NCBI RefSeq assembly: GCF_030643805.1
Contig: NZ_CP094656.1
Location: 3,224,001 to 3,288,000, forward strand
Direction: 5' to 3'
Length of the DNA: 64,000 nucleotides
Source: Alkalihalobacillus sp. AL-G
GTDB lineage: Bacteria; Bacillota; Bacilli; Bacillales; Fictibacillaceae
Below the pieces are notes generated by a model that saw only the letters and a list, made by a program, of their open reading frames with translations, was not told where the DNA came from and searched no databases. Below are positions 18,929 through 27,686 of this stretch, in pieces. Positions within the stretch are counted from its first letter, which is position 1. The number at the start of each line of letters is the position of its first letter. Both the position numbers and the translations under genes were made by a program.

Positions 18929-19099
18929 TTATTTTTCGTTATCAGACTCTGCTTCGGAATGTTCGTTTAAATAAGGATTTTCCGTTGTTGCGAAGTTCAC
19001 TGATTGAAGGCTATCCTCAGGGGCGATTCCATACAAACCGTCTTCCGGCTTTTTCTCATACTCTTTATTTTGTTTATACTCCGTTTGTTTCTTGTCCAT
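18929..19099 (-). CDS. Small hydrophilic hypothetical protein
   Basis: A 56-residue, charged, probably unstructured protein starting at the ATG at 19099, chosen for the GGAGAA box just upstream over an in-frame start at 19135. NPYLNEHSEAESDNEK forms an acidic tail. It is of the kind of small hydrophilic proteins common near sporulation genes in Bacillus, but no family is recognised. Confidence 0.6.
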   Translation of the reverse strand: MDKKQTEYKQNKEYEKKPEDGLYGIAPEDSLQSVNFATTENPYLNEHSEAESDNEK

Positions 19100-19271
19100 T
19101 TTGTTCTCCTTCCTTCTTGTAGACATTGTGCTCAATTTCCCTTATTTTTTCCGATTATTTATTCATTACTCCTTAAATATCCTTAAACATTTGTAAAAGG
19201 AGAATTGGATTTATTTTTTTGATCGAATTGTTCATACTAAGTTCAAATGCATAGGAGCGAAGGTGATTATA

Positions 19272-19463
19272 TTGTCAGATCAAAAAAAGAACCGAGATAA
19301 TCGGGTGACAAATAAAAATCAATTTGACAAAGATGATACATACGGTGTTTTCAAACAAGAAATGGAAGTGGATACAGATGTCAATGAAGATCCAAATCGG
19401 GAAAGTCTGTTGGATGAGTCAGTCGATTCTTTTCTAAAATCGAAAGGAAAACGTAATACTTGA
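19272..19463 (+). CDS. Small hydrophilic hypothetical protein
   Basis: A 63-residue charged protein with no hydrophobic segment. I prefer the TTG at 19272 because AAGGTGAT lies about five bases upstream; a GTG at 19263 is inside that box. It is divergent from the similar small gene at 18929-19099. A short GC stem follows at 19467. Function unknown. Confidence 0.55.
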   Translation: MSDQKKNRDNRVTNKNQFDKDDTYGVFKQEMEVDTDVNEDPNRESLLDESVDSFLKSKGKRNT

Positions 19464-19466
19464 TCA

Positions 19467-19484
19467 GGGGCTGGCAAGTGCCCC
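19467..19484 (+). terminator. Weak terminator
   Basis: GGGGC / GCCCC stem with an 8-nt loop followed by GTTCCTTT, directly after the small gene. The stem is short and the T run is interrupted. Confidence 0.4.
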
Positions 19485-19534
19485 GTTCCTTTAATCCATT
19501 CTAAAACAATGCTTAGATTAGGTAGTACTGGAGG

Positions 19535-19585
19535 TTAAACGAGATTACTAGTTTACTTGGTGATTTCGTTTAAACGTCTTTTTTT
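19535..19585 (+). terminator. Hairpin with T run upstream of peptidase gene
   Basis: TTAAACGA (19535-19542) pairs with TCGTTTAA (19566-19573), then CGTC and seven T. It could be a terminator of upstream transcription or a leader attenuator for the peptidase gene that starts 100 bp later. Confidence 0.45.
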
Positions 19586-19684
19586 CAGGATCAACCGGTT
19601 AGGAACAAAGCTATAAAATCTTCGTATGCAGAAGGAAACAATCACGTTTTTATAGAATGGAGAAGGAGTGAAAGGTGGATTTTT

Positions 19685-20758
19685 ATGTATAATCAAAAAA
19701 GGATTAGGGATTACGGGGTAGATATAGGGAAGTTTGAAACAGGACAACATAACTCGATCACAGATGTTGATGGGGTTACGGTTGGTCATGTAACGCTGAG
19801 TGATCAGAATAGTCAAACGGGGGTAACGGCGATTGTGCCTCATCAGGGAAACCTATTTAAGGAAAAACTGATCGCTTCAAGCCATGTGATCAATGGCTTT
19901 GGAAAAACGATGGGAACGATACAAATGAACGAGTTAGGCGCACTTGAGACGCCAATCATTCTAACGAACACGCTAAGCATCGGAACCGCTGCTGATGCCT
20001 TGATCGAATACATGCTCGAACAGAATCCGGAGATAGGACGGACGACTGGAACGGTGAATCCGATCATCGGTGAATGCAACGATATGCTGCTAAATGACGT
20101 TCGTGCAAGGTTTGTTACTGAGCAACATGTTTTCAAAGCGTTGGAGAATGCTTCCTCCGAATTTATGGAAGGAACGGTTGGCGCAGGTACGGGAATGCTT
20201 TGCTACTCACTGAAAGGTGGAATTGGAACCGCATCCAGGCTTATGAAACTCGAACATGGGTCTTATAAGATGGGTGTATTAGTGTTGGCAAATTTCGGAA
20301 TGCTAAGCGATTTGATGATAAATGGCAAACCGGTGGGCAAAGAGCTGAAGGATGCACTATTGAAGTCTAATGAGGAAAAAGATAGAGGCTCAATCATGAT
20401 CATTGTCGGAACAGACCTTCTCGTTTCCGAAAGACAGCTGAACCGTATCATCAAACGTACCGTGACAGGCTTATCACGGACTGGCTCCAACATTTCAAAT
20501 GGAAGCGGCGATGTCGTCATTGGCTTCTCGACCGCAATAAAAGTCCCTCACGAGAAACCAGCCCAGCCCCTTTCCATCCCGACCATCCATGAAGAGGAAA
20601 TCGATACAGCATTCAGGGCAGTTGGTGAAGCGACTGAAGAAGCTGTATTAAACGCATTAGTAACAGCCACACACGTTGTTGGAAGAGACGGAAATGAACG
20701 ACCTGCTTTCAAAGATTTATTGGAAATATACAACATCAACCTTCGTATACCTCTTTAA
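19685..20758 (+). CDS. P1 family (DmpA/BapA-type) aminopeptidase
   Basis: A 357-residue cytoplasmic N-terminal-nucleophile hydrolase of peptidase family S58/P1, which cleaves N-terminal residues or beta-amino acids from short peptides. Family blocks are GVTVGHVTL, GTVGAGTGMLCYSLKGGIGTASR and, at residues 235-236, Gly-Ser in DRGSIMIIVGTDLL. By analogy with DmpA and BapA this Gly-Ser bond is the self-cleavage site, and Ser236 becomes the nucleophile of the small subunit. RBS AAGGTGG precedes the ATG. It stands alone and ends at a bidirectional-looking hairpin. Physiological substrate unknown. Confidence 0.9.
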   Translation: MYNQKRIRDYGVDIGKFETGQHNSITDVDGVTVGHVTLSDQNSQTGVTAIVPHQGNLFKEKLIASSHVINGFGKTMGTIQMNELGALETPIILTNTLSIGTAADALIEYMLEQNPEIGRTTGTVNPIIGECNDMLLNDVRARFVTEQHVFKALENASSEFMEGTVGAGTGMLCYSLKGGIGTASRLMKLEHGSYKMGVLVLANFGMLSDLMINGKPVGKELKDALLKSNEEKDRGSIMIIVGTDLLVSERQLNRIIKRTVTGLSRTGSNISNGSGDVVIGFSTAIKVPHEKPAQPLSIPTIHEEEIDTAFRAVGEATEEAVLNALVTATHVVGRDGNERPAFKDLLEIYNINLRIPL

Positions 20759-20778
20759 GAATTTGAGGTGAAAAAGAA

Positions 20779-20825
20779 AGGGCGACCTCAAAAGGACATA
20801 ATTAATTTCCTTTCGGGTCACCCCT
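20779..20825. terminator. Bidirectional terminator hairpin
   Basis: A long imperfect stem (AGGG-GACC-AAAAGGA against TCCTTT-GGTC-CCCT) between the convergent peptidase and SRPBCC genes. Position and shape fit a terminator serving both. Confidence 0.5.
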
Positions 20826-20840
20826 AGCCTTTGTTGAGTC

Positions 20841-21365
20841 CTACTGCATTTCTTGCAGTTGTTCATCAAGACGTTCATATTGTGAAGAGATCCCTTGGAC
20901 GACACCCATATCCATTACTTGCTGAAGATTTTCTTCTGACGCGAATTGGGTACGCGTAGTCAGTTTCGTCTTCCCTTCGTGTTCAACAAACGTCATCGTT
21001 ATCAACATCTCTGGCATACCTTCAGCCACTTTACCTTCTTCATCTGAAAACACATCGGTGTAGACAATCTTCTCCGGTTCGATAATTTCTTGATAGACCG
21101 CTTTTCCCCAAGATTTTTGGCCATAAAATTCCCCTTGGTTTCTATCTGTACACTCCATGCAATAATGCCAAACACCGTTAGGCTTAAAATCAAACGTGCG
21201 ATTTTCAGTTTCCCATCCTTTTGGTCCCCACCATCGAGCTAAGTGCTCTGATTCCGAAAATGCTTTGAACACTAGGTCCCGCGGTGCGTCGAAAACACGC
21301 TCCAGGACAAGAACCCGACCCTCGACGTTCGTTGTGATGTTGTTTGTTACTTTGTTTTCAGACAT
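20841..21365 (-). CDS. SRPBCC/AHSA1-domain protein
   Basis: A 174-residue START/SRPBCC-fold protein (Activator of Hsp90 ATPase homology type). Typical blocks are VFDAPRDLVFKAFSESEHLARWWGPKGW, then GVWHYCMECTDRNQGEFYGQKSWGKAVYQEIIEPEKIVYTD and the C-terminal helix. These form a hydrophobic cavity; ligands are generally unknown. RBS AGGAGGAAG precedes the ATG. It belongs to the DoxX/SRPBCC/ArsR group to its right, a frequent association in Firmicutes. Confidence 0.9.
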   Translation of the reverse strand: MSENKVTNNITTNVEGRVLVLERVFDAPRDLVFKAFSESEHLARWWGPKGWETENRTFDFKPNGVWHYCMECTDRNQGEFYGQKSWGKAVYQEIIEPEKIVYTDVFSDEEGKVAEGMPEMLITMTFVEHEGKTKLTTRTQFASEENLQQVMDMGVVQGISSQYERLDEQLQEMQ

Positions 21366-21482
21366 ACTCTTCCTCCTAATATTTTTTTATGAAGCAAAGG
21401 TCATGCTGATCGAATATTCAACGTATGACTTCATTATAGGACTACTTCTCGTTACATGTTTGTTTTCCTTTATCGATGTTTT

Positions 21483-21893
21483 TTAATTAGTCGTTACACT
21501 TTTGTTAATATTTATAGGATTCGATGAAACTGCTTTTCGTTTTTTGTGATAGAAAACATAAGAGCCTGCTATCAAAATGTATCCAATAAAGAAAATCACC
21601 AAACCACCGGCAGGATCACCTACTGATATGCTTGAATACATAGCACCAGTCAAATCAATTACAAATCCGGCATATGCCCATTCCTTAAGTCGAGGAAAAC
21701 CAGGGATCAGTATCGCTACCACACCTAATAATTTGGCAATTCCAATAAAGGGTAGAAGATAGGCAGGGTAACCCAGATGGTTGAATAAGGCAACTGCTTC
21801 GGGAGTAGACATGATATCGGGAATAGAACCTAAAAGCATTAATGCTACCAACAGCCCTGTGAAAATCCAGTAGGTAATCGTCAATTTTTTCAA
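21483..21893 (-). CDS. DoxX-like membrane protein
   Basis: A 136-residue protein with four membrane helices in the DoxX-like arrangement (GYPAYLLPFIGIAKLLGVVAILIPGFPRLKEWAYAGFVIDL is diagnostic). TTG start with GGAGGAG upstream. It lies between the intact SRPBCC gene and the remnant of another one, and downstream of an ArsR regulator that probably controls the group. Biochemical role unknown. Confidence 0.88.
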   Translation of the reverse strand: MKKLTITYWIFTGLLVALMLLGSIPDIMSTPEAVALFNHLGYPAYLLPFIGIAKLLGVVAILIPGFPRLKEWAYAGFVIDLTGAMYSSISVGDPAGGLVIFFIGYILIAGSYVFYHKKRKAVSSNPININKSVTTN

Positions 21894-21924
21894 GATACTT
21901 ACTCCTCCTTCAGGTTAGGGGTTC

Positions 21925-22128
21925 TTAAAACTTCAACAATTGTTCCTCAAGACGATCGAGTGTCGATTTTTGCACCCTCAATTGCTCGATACTCCGTAAA
22001 CACTGTGTCAAGTTCTTCTTCAGACTTGAAGATCATTCGCCTCGTGAGCTCAGTTTTATTGTATTGCTCTTTAAACGTTCATTTTCTCCATCGCCATGGG
22101 AGTATTCGAGTCGTTCATGGGGCACGCC
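21925..22128 (-). pseudogene. Decayed SRPBCC gene
   Basis: Minus-strand translation gives the C-terminal part of an SRPBCC protein in three frames: VPHERLEYSHGDGENERLK, then TELTRRMIFKSEEELDTVF, then STLDRLEEQLLKF and a stop. At least two frameshifts and a missing 5' half show it is dead. It lies exactly where an ArsR-linked SRPBCC gene is expected, between the regulator and DoxX. Confidence 0.75.
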
Positions 22129-22167
22129 TCATTGTAAGTAAGTTTTTTTTAATACACATTGGCAGGA

Positions 22168-22503
22168 CTACTGCTTGTCGTCATGGTCCACTTCCTTTCT
22201 TTGCAGGTCCTGCAGGTAATCGTCCAAGCGGTCGAACCTCTCGTTCCAGATATGTCGGTAGGATTCCAACCAGGATTCAAGTTCTTTGAACGGTTCTGCC
22301 CTCAGCTTGTAGATCCGTCGATTGGCGACTGCTTGCACCTCGACAAGCCCTGCGTTGCTAAGTACACGAAGATGTTTGGAAGCTTGTGGCTGTTTAAGCC
22401 CGAGTCGATCGGCAATTTCCCCCACTGTGAGAGGTCCGTCACGTAAAAGTTCTACAATATACAATCGGTTGGGCTCAGCAAGAGCATTCAAAGTTGTTTT
22501 CAT
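22168..22503 (-). CDS. ArsR-family transcriptional regulator
   Basis: A 111-residue winged-helix regulator: LAEPNRLYIVELLRDGPLTVGEIADRLGLKQPQASKHLRVLSNAGLVEVQ covers the HTH and wing. It lacks the CxC metal motif of metal-sensing ArsR proteins, and belongs to the group associated with SRPBCC genes. I choose ATG 22503; an upstream in-frame ATG at 22521 lies inside the promoter. The start has no Shine-Dalgarno box and falls at the predicted transcription start, so it may be leaderless. Confidence 0.88.
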   Translation of the reverse strand: MKTTLNALAEPNRLYIVELLRDGPLTVGEIADRLGLKQPQASKHLRVLSNAGLVEVQAVANRRIYKLRAEPFKELESWLESYRHIWNERFDRLDDYLQDLQRKEVDHDDKQ

Positions 22504-22509
22504 GAATAT

Positions 22510-22539
22510 AATATACCTCATAAGGAATATTCATGTCAA
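22510..22539 (-). promoter_or_regulatory. Promoter of arsR-type gene
   Basis: TTGACA (22534-22539), 18-nt spacer, TATATT (22510-22515). The transcription start should fall at about 22503, the A of the start codon. GAATAT/ATATTC half-sites overlap the promoter and may be the autoregulatory operator. Confidence 0.6.
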
Positions 22540-22708
22540 GGAATATTAAAAAAGATTATTCAGCTACTGATACAAACTTTACATTCATACGTTTAAAAAG
22601 GATATACACAAAAAAGGATTGAAATATAAGTTAAGTATGGGGAGCCCCTAATCATAAAGTATATTAGTTAATAGAAGGTTGAAATATGGGAATTAAGGTG
22701 GGATTCAT

Positions 22709-22888
22709 TTGAAGTATGGAAGGTACTTTATTAAACTTTCAATACCTGTTTTGCTGGTGGTCATTGGTCTTACTGGTGCAATAAATTCTTTCTTTGTAAA
22801 TGAATTTGCTTATTACTTATCGATTGGACTAATCATCTTGGGGATCATCGGTTTCTTATTTTTGTTCTTCTCTAAAATCAGCCGATAA
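22709..22888 (+). CDS. Small two-helix membrane protein
   Basis: Hand translation from TTG 22709 gives 59 residues with two hydrophobic helices (LSIPVLLVVIGLTGAINSFF and YYLSIGLIILGIIGFLFLFF) and a basic end. AAGGTGG lies seven bases upstream of the start, and a terminator follows at 22922. Unknown function, but start signal, composition and terminator agree with a real gene. Confidence 0.6.
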   Translation: MKYGRYFIKLSIPVLLVVIGLTGAINSFFVNEFAYYLSIGLIILGIIGFLFLFFSKISR

Positions 22889-22921
22889 AACTAAAAAGAT
22901 TTCCTTTAGTTGAAAGAATAT

Positions 22922-22950
22922 GAGCTTGGTGAAAAATCCAGGCTCTTTTT
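22922..22950 (+). terminator. Rho-independent terminator
   Basis: GAGCTTGG / CCAGGCTC stem (one G-T pair), 8-nt loop, five T. Ends the small membrane-protein transcript. Confidence 0.7.
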
Positions 22951-23152
22951 GTCGTCCTTTTTTCGTGTGTTTGTCGTTATTGCCCAATTATTGTTGAAAT
23001 GGTTAGTAAAATTCTCCTTATTATCGTTAATGGTTCCTTTAAATGAATGTAGATATAGAAATAACATATTTTGTAAGGGTGTGCTATTACATTTTGGGAA
23101 TTAACGAAGACACATCGTACTGTCACAGAATCTTAATCTAGGAGGTTTAATG

Positions 23153-25171
23153 ATGAGAAAAGGCTTTGCTTTTTTAACAGTTATTGCCCTTGTAAGCTCT
23201 ATCTTATCCCCAACCAGTATGGCAAAGACGGGTGAATTTGTTCAAGGAACTGGAATAAACAGCACTCTAAAATTCGCACCTGATGAAGACTATGATCATG
23301 ATGGTTTAACGAATCAGAAAGAGGACGATATGGGCCTGAACATACTCGAAGAAGATACGGACTATGATCAAATTCGTGACGGCGATGAGGTGTCAAGCTA
23401 TACTACAGATCCAACTAAATCAGATAGTGATCATGACGGATTGGATGATGGTGATGAACTTTTTGAATTAAACCAAAACCCTTTAGATCCTGATCAAAAC
23501 AAAAATGGTATTGAAGATGGTAAAGAAACAAGGACGGTACCGCTCATTAAAAATGATTTCGGGATTAAAGGGAATGTGACTGGTGTAGGTTCGATTTATG
23601 GCCAATATTCAATGGAACAAAATCCGATCATCATGCTGAATAAAATCAATACGATCAAAACCATATATTTTGACACACTTAACAAGGGGTTGCTATTCAA
23701 CGTTGAAATTCCGGTTCACACCAAGCTGGATGATCCTCTCCTTCTCATTTATAGACATAAATCAGGACAGTTGAAGCCTGTTAAAACACAACAGTATGAA
23801 CAAGAAGAACAAGTTATAACTGCCGAATTCAAAGGTGGAGGAACCCTTGTTGTCGTTTCAGAAAAAGCCTATCAAACGTCTAAGATCCCAGCTAATGCAA
23901 ACCTTACTAAACTATCAAAAGTACCTATTGATCAAAACATTCAAATAGCTGGTATTCCGGGGTTAACAATCAGCCAGGAAATGCGAAGTCAAAGGAAAAC
24001 TGATCGAAAGGGCAAGGCTATAACCGACCCTAATATCATCATTTTTAAAGAAAAAAGACAGTTTAGGGACGAAAAAATGAGCGGGTCGAAACAAATAGTC
24101 AGCAAAGCCTTTTATAAGATTGGGTCTATATATTCAGATGGCACTCAAACATACGCCACCTTATCCGCCGTATCAACCGAAAGCGGCAATCAGCCAACGA
24201 TCATGGTTCATGGATTAAACTCGAATACATCAAGATGGGGATTTGATAAGCTTTGGCAAAATGACGACAATATCCCAGAGGCGGATGAATATATCAATAG
24301 TTATGAAAGCTTTACCGGAAGAGAATACTCAAATGGATACGATTCCTCTTATGGGAATTATGATGTCCACTATTTAGGCGATGCTGGTGACCAAGGTGAT
24401 TTAGGCTGGCAGCTGAATCTCGATTTCTACTACACTCCAAACGTTGATCTTTTCGGTTTCAATTATGAACATAATGGTCATGTTGGAGAAGGTGCAGCTT
24501 GGTTGAGACATTATATTGGGGATTTAGAAAGCTTAGGCTACATCAACTCCTACGATGATATAAATCTTGTAGCACATAGTAAAGGCGGTTTAATCTCAAG
24601 GTATCTTATCGAAAATCTAGGTTACAGTTATTATGTGGACCGTTTGATGACATTTGGCACCCCGCATTTCGGATCAGACCGAGTGTTCTTCGGAACCGAC
24701 ATGGATCGTTTTGGAAGTGAGTTATGGGGTACAGATTCTGGAGACGATTACTGTAACCAATTCACAAATAATCATGATTTTACGTTGTACTTTGCTGTAG
24801 GTGCTTGGGAGAAGGATGATGTGCCGAATAACATCGAAAACAGATGGATACTTGCTCCAAATCTTAACGGAACGCCTAATCACGTATATTACAGTTATCA
24901 TCAGGACGTTACCGATTTATTTAATCAAAGCGGCATGTTCTTTAGCAGCACGCCAGAAATTCACGATACTTGGGTGAATATCGATACCGCTCTTGGGTCT
25001 GATGATGACAAAATGGACAATAACGGTATCAGTCCTGGAACCCTGCCAAAAGTCAACATGCATAAACGGTGGTATCTTTTTGATGAGGTTTATGGAAATC
25101 ATAGTGAAATGACAGAGCATGCTGATGCGGATAATGAAACGTACATGGTCTTATCTGGGCAATATGACTAA
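23153..25171 (+). CDS. Secreted Ca-binding-repeat protein with lipase-like domain
   Basis: A 672-residue exported protein. Signal peptide residues 1-25 (cleavage near SMA-KT). Residues about 40-125 contain thrombospondin type-3/EF-like Asp-rich repeats (DEDYDHDGLTN, DTDYDQIRDGDE, DSDHDGLDDGDE, DQNKNGIEDGKE). From about residue 345 there is an alpha/beta-hydrolase: MVHGLNS is the oxyanion strand and AHSKGG places the nucleophile Ser near residue 476, in an A-x-S-x-G version of the elbow. It resembles the triacylglycerol lipase/esterase fold. RBS AGGAGG. A monocistronic transcript ends at a strong hairpin. It shares architecture with the protein at 60720-63896. Substrate unknown. Confidence 0.85.
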   Translation: MRKGFAFLTVIALVSSILSPTSMAKTGEFVQGTGINSTLKFAPDEDYDHDGLTNQKEDDMGLNILEEDTDYDQIRDGDEVSSYTTDPTKSDSDHDGLDDGDELFELNQNPLDPDQNKNGIEDGKETRTVPLIKNDFGIKGNVTGVGSIYGQYSMEQNPIIMLNKINTIKTIYFDTLNKGLLFNVEIPVHTKLDDPLLLIYRHKSGQLKPVKTQQYEQEEQVITAEFKGGGTLVVVSEKAYQTSKIPANANLTKLSKVPIDQNIQIAGIPGLTISQEMRSQRKTDRKGKAITDPNIIIFKEKRQFRDEKMSGSKQIVSKAFYKIGSIYSDGTQTYATLSAVSTESGNQPTIMVHGLNSNTSRWGFDKLWQNDDNIPEADEYINSYESFTGREYSNGYDSSYGNYDVHYLGDAGDQGDLGWQLNLDFYYTPNVDLFGFNYEHNGHVGEGAAWLRHYIGDLESLGYINSYDDINLVAHSKGGLISRYLIENLGYSYYVDRLMTFGTPHFGSDRVFFGTDMDRFGSELWGTDSGDDYCNQFTNNHDFTLYFAVGAWEKDDVPNNIENRWILAPNLNGTPNHVYYSYHQDVTDLFNQSGMFFSSTPEIHDTWVNIDTALGSDDDKMDNNGISPGTLPKVNMHKRWYLFDEVYGNHSEMTEHADADNETYMVLSGQYD

Positions 25172-25178
25172 TTATAAC

Positions 25179-25215
25179 TACCAAGGTCAGTTTATTCCGT
25201 AAGCTGACCTTGGTA
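25179..25215. terminator. Bidirectional terminator
   Basis: Perfect 12-bp stem TACCAAGGTCAG / CTGACCTTGGTA with a 13-nt loop between two convergent genes. Confidence 0.75.
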
Positions 25216-25236
25216 ACCATTTAAAAAGGTTTTAGA

Positions 25237-26460
25237 TCAATCGATATAATGCACTTCAGGGTAAGGATGAGATAGAAAGTCTCGATGGGAAATCGACCAT
25301 CCGTAGGCACCTGTAAACATAAAAATAATAAGGTCACCTACTTTCAATTCGTTTACATATTCATGTTTCGCTAATACATCGTTTGGGGTGCAGAGTTCAC
25401 CAGTGATGGTCACATATGAATTTGAAATCATCGGCCGTTCGAACGGGTAATCCCACTTAGCAACCGGATGAACGAAGAACGGGTGGCTCATTTTCCATGC
25501 AGCCGGTAAACGGAAATGATGAGAGCCTCCCCTCAATAACGCAAATTGTTCTCCATGGTTCTCTTTTATGTCAATCACTTCGGCAGTGTAATATCCACAA
25601 TCGGCTACCATATAGCGTCCTAATTCGAGAATCAGTTTAAACCCTTCCGCTCCGTATCGTTTTTGCAAAGTATGAAGACCTTGTGAGAGAATATCCCATT
25701 CAAATGGTGCATCGGCATTAAAATAGTTGATTCCAACCCCTCCGCCGACATTGACAACAGATAAGGAAAGCCGATGTTCTCTACTCCAGCTAATAGCTTT
25801 CTTGATACATAGTTCGATAAAGTTAACATGTCTTTCGGCATCAAGGTTGTTGGACATCGCATGAAAGTGAAAGCCTTTGAATTCTAAGTTCGGAGAAACC
25901 GACAATTTTCTTAAAAGTTGCGGGACATGCCGCTCATCCACCCCAAACTGAGTTGGAACACCAGACATTTTCAAATGGCTATCAGAGACGTCATCCTTCA
26001 GGTTCACTCGAACAATAATAGGAATGGTCGTACCCGCTTTATCTCCCCAGTATTGAAGTCGTTTCAAATCATGAAAGCTCTCAACATTCGTCCATTGAAC
26101 ATCTCCATGAACAATATGTTTAATCTCATATTCTTTTTTTGCAGGTGCTCCAAATATAACCGGCTTTATAGAAATCGTTTTTGCTGTCTGGATTTCTCCT
26201 GCTGAAGCTGCGTCAAAGCCGTCGACTATTTCATCCAGTACTTTTAAAATTCGGATATCCGGATTCGCTTTCATGGCATAAAAGAGATAACAAAAATCCG
26301 GTAGAGATTGTTTGATCCTGATTGCATGATCCTTCAGTTTTTTCAAATTGTAGATATATGCACAAAAGGAATCCCCTTCCGCCCTCTTTTCAATCAGACA
26401 ATCTATAAATTCATTTACTGCTGCTTCTTGATCCTCGATAGTTAACATCATTGTCTTCAT
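25237..26460 (-). CDS. PLP-dependent decarboxylase, SbnH-like (siderophore)
   Basis: A 407-residue fold-III PLP enzyme of the diaminopimelate/ornithine decarboxylase family. YAMKAN holds the PLP lysine, GFHFHAMSNNLD and VNVGGGVGINY bind cofactor phosphate, and GELCTPNDV carries the catalytic Cys. Whole blocks match staphyloferrin B enzyme SbnH as I know it (LRGG-HFRLP-W, GAYGWSISH-DFLSHP). SbnH decarboxylates a citryl-diaminopropionate intermediate. Start ATG 26460 overlaps the MFS stop by 4 bp; a longer in-frame start at 26574 would lie inside the MFS gene. Last gene of the siderophore operon. Confidence 0.88.
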   Translation of the reverse strand: MKTMMLTIEDQEAAVNEFIDCLIEKRAEGDSFCAYIYNLKKLKDHAIRIKQSLPDFCYLFYAMKANPDIRILKVLDEIVDGFDAASAGEIQTAKTISIKPVIFGAPAKKEYEIKHIVHGDVQWTNVESFHDLKRLQYWGDKAGTTIPIIVRVNLKDDVSDSHLKMSGVPTQFGVDERHVPQLLRKLSVSPNLEFKGFHFHAMSNNLDAERHVNFIELCIKKAISWSREHRLSLSVVNVGGGVGINYFNADAPFEWDILSQGLHTLQKRYGAEGFKLILELGRYMVADCGYYTAEVIDIKENHGEQFALLRGGSHHFRLPAAWKMSHPFFVHPVAKWDYPFERPMISNSYVTITGELCTPNDVLAKHEYVNELKVGDLIIFMFTGAYGWSISHRDFLSHPYPEVHYID

Positions 26461-27686
26461 TCCTGTCCATTCCATAGATTTTTTCTTAGAAGGGTGATAC
26501 ATAAGGTTGAAAGAATACAGCCCAATCCCATGAAAAGGCCGGCTGAATAGGCTCCAAAGGAACTTCCAACCCATCCGACAATCAGCGCTCCTAAAGGGAT
26601 GTAACCGCGATCCATTAAGGCTATGCTGAGTACTCTTCCCCTGTATCGTTCTGAAACGTTTAATTGAAGGACCACTCTGCTCAAAGTCCTGTAAAATTGG
26701 CTTGCTAATCCAATCAAGAACATGAATAGTAGGATAAGGGTGTAGCTGTGGTTAAATAAAGTAAAGAAGCACAGCCCTGTTCCAAAACCAAGTGCTGACA
26801 AGACTAACAACCTCCGAGAATTATTCGGCTGTCCGATCGATAATAGGATCGTAGAAACAATGGCTCCCACGGATGAAACGGAGAGCAATAATCCAAACCC
26901 GTCAGGTCCCATTCCGAGAAGTTCCTTTGAAAAAATCGGAAGCATCGTCGTATATGGAAAACCAAAAACCATTGGAGCGATCGCAATTAATAAGACAGAG
27001 AGCACTTTCGGGTTTTGATCAATATATCGGAATGTTTCTTTGATTGATTCTTTGTTTCCCTGTTTTTCATCTGACTTCCCATTCTGCTCGATCGGTTGAA
27101 TTAAAAATAAGGATATCATTGCAAATAGAGAACCAAGTGATACAAAATACATTAGTATACCGGGACTTGAATGAACGAGTAATACGCCAGCAAGCGCAGG
27201 ACCAATGATTCTCGACAAATTGATGATTGTTGTTTGGATCGCTATCCCGTTCGCCAGCATGGATTTGGGGACAAGGTCTGACAAAAAGGCATTTCGGATC
27301 GGGACTTCGATTGTCGATAAGAAGGACCGAACCGTGATCGCTGTTAACAACCAGAAGATCGGAAGTTTTTCTTGGACGAACATAGCGATTAGGAATGTCG
27401 AAATACACAGTCCAAAATAGGCCAAGGTCAGCATTTTTAGGCGATCGAACCGATCAGCCAGAATTCCAGCTGGGAGGCTGAAAAAGAAAATCGGCAACAG
27501 CCTGCATGCATTTAATAGACCAAGCATCAATGGCGAATTCGTCCATTGATAAACGACCCAATTAAGTATCGTCAAATCCATCCACTCGGAGGTGCGGATA
27601 AGAAAGCTCCCATATAAAAATCTCCGGAAGGATGTAGATTGCAGTGCAAAAAATCCTTGTAGCGGAAAGGTGTTTATTTTTTCCAA
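26457..27686 (-). CDS. MFS transporter, probable siderophore exporter
   Basis: A 409-residue, 12-helix major facilitator protein. GILADRFDRLKML is the loop 2-3 signature and the family is close to EntS/SbnD-type exporters. I choose TTG 27686 (GGAAG upstream), giving an N-terminus just before the first helix; it overlaps the upstream synthetase by 13 bp. An in-frame start at 27734 lacks an RBS. Its place between synthetases and decarboxylase indicates export of the finished siderophore. Confidence 0.88.
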   Translation of the reverse strand: MEKINTFPLQGFFALQSTSFRRFLYGSFLIRTSEWMDLTILNWVVYQWTNSPLMLGLLNACRLLPIFFFSLPAGILADRFDRLKMLTLAYFGLCISTFLIAMFVQEKLPIFWLLTAITVRSFLSTIEVPIRNAFLSDLVPKSMLANGIAIQTTIINLSRIIGPALAGVLLVHSSPGILMYFVSLGSLFAMISLFLIQPIEQNGKSDEKQGNKESIKETFRYIDQNPKVLSVLLIAIAPMVFGFPYTTMLPIFSKELLGMGPDGFGLLLSVSSVGAIVSTILLSIGQPNNSRRLLVLSALGFGTGLCFFTLFNHSYTLILLFMFLIGLASQFYRTLSRVVLQLNVSERYRGRVLSIALMDRGYIPLGALIVGWVGSSFGAYSAGLFMGLGCILSTLCITLLRKNLWNGQE

